Assembly: GCA_965220185.1 (NCBI GenBank) | Contig: OZ244807.1 | Location: 2,170,001-2,234,000, forward strand | DNA: 64,000 bases | From: Azotimanducus sp965220185 | GTDB taxonomy: Bacteria > Pseudomonadota > Gammaproteobacteria > Pseudomonadales > Azotimanducaceae | Direction: 5' to 3' | Shown here: positions 60,336 to 64,000 of the stretch, one piece after another | Layout of the letters: the number at the start of each line of letters is the position of its first letter | Position numbering within the stretch: the stretch's first letter is position 1 | The notes under the pieces: generated by a model | Database searches by the model: none | The model's input: only the letters and a program-made list of their open reading frames with translations | What the model was told of the DNA's origin: nothing | Program-made: the position numbers and the translations under genes

Positions 60336-61568
60336 TCAGTGCCAAAGGCTCGACAGCGGCGCCGCTCCAAGGCGCTCGCCGAAAGGAATGAAGTCTTCGC
60401 TGTCATAAAGTACCACGCCATAGGCAAACTGCTCGCCAGCGATGTCTTGGAGCGCCCGCAATCCACGGAAATCGCCTGTTCGGACCGTTGCGCCAGCCTT
60501 CACTTCAATGCCGGCAATCATGCCGTCCGCCCGTTCCAACACAATGTCCACTTCATGACCGAGCCTGTTTCGGAAGTGAAATGGCGAGACTGGCGTATCA
60601 GACACTGCAATGTGCTTCATCACTTCCGAGAACACATGGCTTTCCAAGAGCGGGCCAAAGAGCGTGCGATCTGCCGCCACCCGATGTGCGCTGATGCCGC
60701 CCGCTGCGCACAGCAGGCAGCTATCTAGGAAGTGCAGTTTTGGCGCCTTGACCATTCGCGGCAAGCGGCGTGCGCCCCATGACGGCAGTCTCGCAATCAA
60801 GAACAATTGCTCAAGGAGCGCGATATAGCGCTGAGAGGTCTTGTAGGTGATCCCCACGCCTTCGCCAATTTTCGAATAGTTCACCACCCGTCCGGAACAC
60901 TGCGCGAGCAGATCAAGAAATTCCGGTAGTTCAGTAAGCTTCTCGATCTCGGCAATTTCTCTTATATCGCGCACCAGCACTGCCTTCAAATACGACCGCG
61001 CCCACGCGATTCGACGTTTTTCCTGTTCGCGCGAAATAGCTTCAGGAAACCCGCCCGCAAGCACTGCCTGCGTGAGGTCTTCACCACGTTTCGCGGGCGA
61101 AACACGCCCGAAAGCACCTTTGAAGAGGGTATCAATGAAGGTCGGCAGGCGACCTGCGATTTCAGCCTGGGCGAGCGGCAGAAGCTCGATGGTTTCCATG
61201 CGGCCAGCCAAACTGTCAGCGACTTTCGGCAGCGTCATAAGATTAGCGGAGCCGGTCAACAAGAAGCGGCCGGGTCGATAATCTTCATCAATCGATTGCT
61301 TGATTGACAGCAGGAGATCGGGGGCACGCTGGACTTCATCGACAATGGCGGAATCGAGCCCGCGGATGAAGCCAACTGGGTCGTTGCGCGCCGCATCCAA
61401 GAAACCTTGGTCATCGAGCGTGATGTATGTTCGCTTTTGCGTTTCCATCTTGCGAACGAGCGTCGTCTTACCAGCCCGGCGAGGGCCGACAATGAGCACG
61501 ACGGGGGTATCGGCCAGCGCCTCTTGTATCCGCTGCTCGGCAAACCGCTGGTGTATTGCGTGGTGCAT
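60336..61568 (-). CDS. ATP-binding protein, AAA + DUF4143
   Basis: A 410-residue protein. The N-terminal P-loop ATPase has VGPRRAGKTTLVRKM, AIVDEVQRAPDLL (Walker B) and FLLTGSAN. The central region is a winged helix (VVNYSKIGEGVGITYKTSQR). The C-terminal DUF4143 has a restriction-endonuclease-like fold (HFRNRLGHEVDIVLERADGM, GIEVKAGATV). Family function is unknown; related proteins appear in accessory regions and some have been discussed as toxin or defence components. The protein looks intact and of normal length. Confidence 0.92.
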   Translation of the reverse strand: MHHAIHQRFAEQRIQEALADTPVVLIVGPRRAGKTTLVRKMETQKRTYITLDDQGFLDAARNDPVGFIRGLDSAIVDEVQRAPDLLLSIKQSIDEDYRPGRFLLTGSANLMTLPKVADSLAGRMETIELLPLAQAEIAGRLPTFIDTLFKGAFGRVSPAKRGEDLTQAVLAGGFPEAISREQEKRRIAWARSYLKAVLVRDIREIAEIEKLTELPEFLDLLAQCSGRVVNYSKIGEGVGITYKTSQRYIALLEQLFLIARLPSWGARRLPRMVKAPKLHFLDSCLLCAAGGISAHRVAADRTLFGPLLESHVFSEVMKHIAVSDTPVSPFHFRNRLGHEVDIVLERADGMIAGIEVKAGATVRTGDFRGLRALQDIAGEQFAYGVVLYDSEDFIPFGERLGAAPLSSLWH

Positions 61569-61620
61569 TGCGCCTCGTTAGCAGCCCGACAGGCCATTGA
61601 AAAATTAAGAATAAAACTCT

Positions 61621-61697
61621 GCAAATTAGAAGTCAACCGCCTGCAAATTAGAAGTCAACCGCCTGCAAATTAGAAGTCAACCGCCTGCAAATTAGAA
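61621..61697. repeat. 22-bp tandem direct repeat, 3.5 copies
   Basis: The unit GCAAATTAGAAGTCAACCGC plus CT occurs at 61621-61642, 61643-61664 and 61665-61686 without change, followed by half a unit (GCAAATTAGAA). Located 50 bases upstream of the DUF4143 start, on the promoter side. The spacing equals about two helical turns, so it could be an array of binding sites for a regulator (iteron-like). It is much too short and lacks spacers to be CRISPR. Confidence 0.9.
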
Positions 61698-61771
61698 TTC
61701 TAAGATAGGAAATTAGGGGAATTATATAGCAACGTTGACAGGCCATTCCTGCCTTGTTGTTGAGTAAAATA

Positions 61772-62014
61772 TTAGGTATTTATATACATGACATACCTTG
61801 GTGTCTTGCTCTCTTTTGACGCTTCCGCAGCCGACCACTGTCGCCACCTCCACGCCGAAGTCGCCCCAATTCCGGAGGCCAGAATATTCAATACGGCATT
61901 GTTATCCGCATTGTCTTCGTGTCCACATGCCCCAGTCGCCTGCATCAACCGATTGTGCTTCGCACGGGTGCGGGGCAGTAGGCGGTAGCGGGTTGAGCGG
62001 TGGACGTATTCCAT
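61772..62014 (-). pseudogene. Internally deleted tnpB encoding an 80-aa fusion
   Basis: The first 30 residues of TnpB (MEYVHRSTRYRLLPRTRAKH...QATGAC) are joined in frame to its C-terminal end (GHEDNADNNAVLNILASGIG ATSAWRW...). The deletion removes most of the catalytic region while keeping the second half of the zinc ribbon and last RuvC aspartate. The resulting ORF is open for 80 codons. Confidence 0.8.
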
Positions 62015-62050
62015 CAATCCGGTCGTGGCTGGCAAATATATATAATTGCC
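61775..62050 (-). mobile_element. Mini-element derived from the TnpB element
   Basis: A 276-bp unit. Its left end GGTATTTATATACAT (61775-61789) is a slightly decayed terminal repeat. The right end is the imperfect palindrome GGCAAATATATATAATTGCC (62031-62050). It contains only the deleted tnpB. Such short derivatives could be mobilised by a full-length element in trans. It lies directly upstream of the PIN-like cassette. Confidence 0.65.
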
Positions 62051-62086
62051 ATACGAAGTGGGTAATACACGAGAGCGAGGGGTTTC

Positions 62087-62320
62087 ATGTCGAATGCACA
62101 AGATACAGAACAGCGGCTGCACACGAGCACGGTTGAACGTGTAGGTGAAGTGATTGGAATAAAAGCGGCTCAGATGCTAGGACAGCAAGTTTTTGAGGGT
62201 GATTATGAAAGTGGTGAACGTGAATCAGTCACCGAGAAGCTCGCACGCCTACGGCAGACAGAACGTGGACGGGCACGTCTTGCTGGCGTGCGCTCCTGGG
62301 AAGACATTGAGCGGGCATGA
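62087..62320 (+). CDS. Small protein preceding the PIN-like gene, candidate antitoxin
   Basis: A 77-residue hydrophilic protein (MSNAQDTEQRLHTSTVERVG, VIGIKAAQMLGQQVFEGDYE, SVTEKLARLRQTERGRARLA, GVRSWEDIERA). It overlaps the next gene by four bases (ATGA), the usual arrangement of an antitoxin with its toxin. No DNA-binding domain is recognised with confidence; the first part may be a helical segment. The AT-richer composition compared with core genes suggests acquired DNA. Confidence 0.6.
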   Translation: MSNAQDTEQRLHTSTVERVGEVIGIKAAQMLGQQVFEGDYESGERESVTEKLARLRQTERGRARLAGVRSWEDIERA

Positions 62321-63216
62321 GATCGCCGGAACACATTACCTTTGATACGAGCGTGCTATGTCGCCCGTTTGATCGTCGTTTTGTGATGGCTGCATGGGAG
62401 CTTTTAGGAGCAAGGGTGCCTGTGCTGCCCCGTGTGACAAACGAACTGTATGGCGTGATGTCGCTCAATGAAAGTGAGCATTGGGAAACCGTGCTTGAAA
62501 AACAGTCGGAACGAACTGGTGTGGCTTATTCGACTGACACCGTATTGCGTATCAATGAGGCCGTGATCGCGGCGACCCGTCATTGGGTGTCTTCGGAGCT
62601 TGATGAACAAGAACATGAAGACCCTCAAACAAGTGGCTTGCGTCGGGTATCGCTGTCTGGTTTGGATCTGGTGCGTGTGACGAGGATCGCAAGGGAAATT
62701 CCCGCAAAGTGCTTTCATGGTCCGTCTCGCAATGGTCATCTTGGGGATCGCTTTGTGATTGCCGAGGCACTTGTGAGTGGTCATCAGATACTCGCCTCAA
62801 AAAACAGATCGTCGATCAAGCGTGTCATCACAAACACATGGTTGCAAGAAGTGCATGGCCTCAATACCCCGCTCGTGCAGGAGGCGGATGATGTGATGCA
62901 AGAGACAATTCTTGCACATGGCCATGATATTGACAGATTTGCGACACAGTGTGTCGTGCTTGCGGCCTGGCCAGAACGAGAGGTCTCAACAACGAGGCTT
63001 TCTGAAATTATGGAGCGATTTTTCAATCGTCTTGAAAAGTCGAGTTTCCCAGATTGTTCGGATGCAGCATCAAGAGGGTGGCATTCTTCACATTGCCTTG
63101 AATATATTGAATCGGTGAAGCCTTATTTGCCATCGTCAACAACGAGGGCAACGGAAAGCCGTCGTGTCGATCTCGTTCGACAGGCGGCTGAAGATGCGGG
63201 CTGGCGTCGGGAATAG
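62317..63216 (+). CDS. PIN-like domain protein, candidate toxin
   Basis: A 299-residue protein. The beginning FDTSVLCRPFDRRFVMAAWE, followed by VPVLPRVTNELYGVM and later GDRFVIAEALVSGHQILASK, has the Asp...Glu...Asp spacing of PIN nucleases. The C-terminal ~130 residues (from LQEVHGLNTPLVQEADDVMQ) are unlike typical VapC and match nothing I recognise. VapC toxins have only ~130-150 residues, so this is an unusually long version with an additional domain. It is coupled to the upstream small gene and followed after nine bases by a 46-residue ORF, giving a three-gene cassette bordered by TnpB-related repeats on both sides. Confidence 0.62.
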   Translation: MRSPEHITFDTSVLCRPFDRRFVMAAWELLGARVPVLPRVTNELYGVMSLNESEHWETVLEKQSERTGVAYSTDTVLRINEAVIAATRHWVSSELDEQEHEDPQTSGLRRVSLSGLDLVRVTRIAREIPAKCFHGPSRNGHLGDRFVIAEALVSGHQILASKNRSSIKRVITNTWLQEVHGLNTPLVQEADDVMQETILAHGHDIDRFATQCVVLAAWPEREVSTTRLSEIMERFFNRLEKSSFPDCSDAASRGWHSSHCLEYIESVKPYLPSSTTRATESRRVDLVRQAAEDAGWRRE

Positions 63217-63225
63217 TGGAACCAT

Positions 63226-63366
63226 ATGGTACTTGTAGACATGCAGAAAGTATCGGGACGGGTCGCCGACGGGTATCGTATTCTCGCCATCAAGCGGCGC
63301 AAAACGATTGCTGAGTTGCTTGAAGAGGGGTTTGAGTTGCTTGAGGGTCGTTACGGAAACGTCTAG
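63226..63366 (+). CDS. 46-aa ORF closing the PIN-like cassette
   Basis: The ORF MVLVDMQKVSGRVADGYRIL continues AIKRRKTIAELLEEGFELLE, GRYGNV-stop. The pattern RVADGYRILAIKRRKTIAELLEEGFELL resembles a ribbon-helix-helix: a beta strand followed by two helices. It might be a DNA-binding antitoxin or autoregulator of the operon. It is too short for firm assignment. Confidence 0.5.
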   Translation: MVLVDMQKVSGRVADGYRILAIKRRKTIAELLEEGFELLEGRYGNV

Positions 63367-63426
63367 CCCGAACGGGGAGGGTGTCGTCTAGTCGCCACGG
63401 CCCCAGCCGGTGTGCTTCGGCCTATT

Positions 63427-63475
63427 GGGACTTATATACATGTGCCGGCACCCCGGCACCATGTATATAAGTCCC
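63427..63475. repeat. 49-bp near-perfect palindrome with the element's terminal repeats
   Basis: GGGACTTATATACAT, then GTGCCGGCACCCCGGCACC, then ATGTATATAAGTCCC. The flanking TT and AA extend the pairing. It looks like two copies of the 3' end of the TnpB element joined tail to tail. It is located downstream of both the PIN-like cassette and the convergent monooxygenase gene, so it could also work as a bidirectional hairpin terminator. No gene is visible from 63367 to 63605. Confidence 0.85.
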
Positions 63476-63605
63476 AAAATTAGAAATCTGACGAACCGAA
63501 ACCATGCCTTCGCTGCACAGCGAAGCAATTAGTAAGGCATTGATCCTGATACCGTCGGCCTTCACGCCGCGACAACTTCTTCGATTGAATTCTGTCCCAT
63601 CCGGG

Positions 63606-64000
63606 TTACTGATCCTTTCCAATTGGGGAACGCAGCGCATTGTAGGAATAGATGCTGTCCCAAGGGTTCCTCGCCCGCCGCAAGCGCAACGCGACATTCC
63701 GAAGACGCGCTGACAAGCCGCGCATGTGGTAGAGCCGTCCGTTTCGCATCGAGCTTCTTTGAATGTATGCGGTGCGCGCACAACGCAACGCCGAGTAGCG
63801 TTCGAGCGCTGCGGGCACTTCGTCCCCCGCGCGCACCTCGGATAAGCATCGCGCGAGCACAGCGCCGTCTTCAATGGCCATGGCCGCCCCCTGCGCCATG
63901 AACGGCAGCGTCGGATGGCAGGCATCGCCAAGCAGGCTCACCCGTCCCCTGCCCCATGCCGCCATCGGCGGGCGATCAAAGAGCGCCCACTTATAGAGAC
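63606..64000 (-). CDS. FAD-dependent monooxygenase, C-terminal part
   Basis: The reading frame enters from the right edge (…LYKWALFDRPPMAAWGRGRV) and ends at 63606. The conserved FAD-binding GD motif is GRVSLLGDACHPTLPFMAQG, followed by AAMAIEDGAVLARCL and the helical C-terminus. It resembles salicylate 1-hydroxylase-type aromatic hydroxylases. About 131 residues are visible, roughly the last third. The substrate cannot be told. Confidence 0.88.
   Translation of the reverse strand, partial: LYKWALFDRPPMAAWGRGRVSLLGDACHPTLPFMAQGAAMAIEDGAVLARCLSEVRAGDEVPAALERYSALRCARTAYIQRSSMRNGRLYHMRGLSARLRNVALRLRRARNPWDSIYSYNALRSPIGKDQ

Noticed and set aside
61621..61697. Possible CRISPR array
   Set aside because: The 22-bp units follow each other without spacers and no cas genes are present; it is a tandem repeat.

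Overview
The window looks like a chromosomal segment of a proteobacterium, most likely a gammaproteobacterium. The basis is the gene families: a cysG-cysJ-cysI-cysH sulfate-assimilation operon, a DUF2333 protein, a GspN-type protein, the long-type DapD, paired acyl-CoA dehydrogenases and a RecQ-UvrD fusion helicase. The core genes are GC-rich and tightly packed, with many 1-4 bp overlaps. They are interrupted by AT-richer islands full of insertion-sequence debris, toxin-antitoxin genes and broken genes. The combination of giant secreted repeat proteins, toxin-antitoxin modules and decayed mobile DNA resembles host-associated or particle-associated bacteria, but that is inference.

Layout. 1-10.3 kb: the N-terminal 3,432 codons of a giant secreted FN3/Calx-beta/Ig-like protein on the minus strand, running off the left edge, with a 26-base C-tract (coding strand) just upstream of its start. 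10.6-12.2 kb: an SDR dehydrogenase, a small membrane protein, and an XRE regulator next to a HipA remnant. 12.2-15.2 kb: a TnpB-type element bounded by 15-bp inverted repeats, then an AAA+ ATPase gene joined to a TnpB 5' fragment. 15.3-20.8 kb: two acyl-CoA dehydrogenases, NAD synthetase and a class III CoA-transferase. 20.8-28 kb: an accessory island with a lipoprotein, a fragment of a third AAA+ ATPase, an unknown gene behind another TnpB 5' fragment, a degenerate metallo-beta-lactamase-fold protein, a second full AAA+ ATPase in its own inverted-repeat element, and a cytosine DNA methyltransferase destroyed by a TnpB element. 28-37.7 kb: a Uma2 protein, dapD, dapE, gspN, and an AddAB-like helicase-nuclease pair. 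37.8-39.7 kb: an IS630 element and a hicB-hicA locus whose hicA has an early stop. 39.7-52.4 kb: a 1,697-residue exonuclease-RecQ-UvrD fusion diverging from the cys operon, which continues into a lipoprotein and a DUF2333 protein. 52.7-59.2 kb: an orphan antitoxin-like ORF, then a metzincin protease carrying calcium-binding and FG-GAP repeats, preceded by a small anchored protein and a 22-base C-tract. 59.3-64 kb: an aldo/keto reductase, a DUF4143 ATPase, a TnpB-derived mini-element, a three-gene PIN-like cassette, a 49-bp perfect palindrome, and the C-terminus of a FAD monooxygenase.

Two themes stand out. First, one 15-bp terminal sequence (GGGACTTATATACAT) recurs at eleven places. It bounds a TnpB element, internally deleted derivatives, a palindromic mini-element, and segments in which the rest of tnpB has been replaced by another gene (AAA+ ATPase, an unknown protein). 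Second, both giant secreted proteins have long C-tracts exactly at their 5' ends, as expected for phase-variable expression, although homopolymer artefacts must be excluded. No rRNA, tRNA or CRISPR array was recognised.
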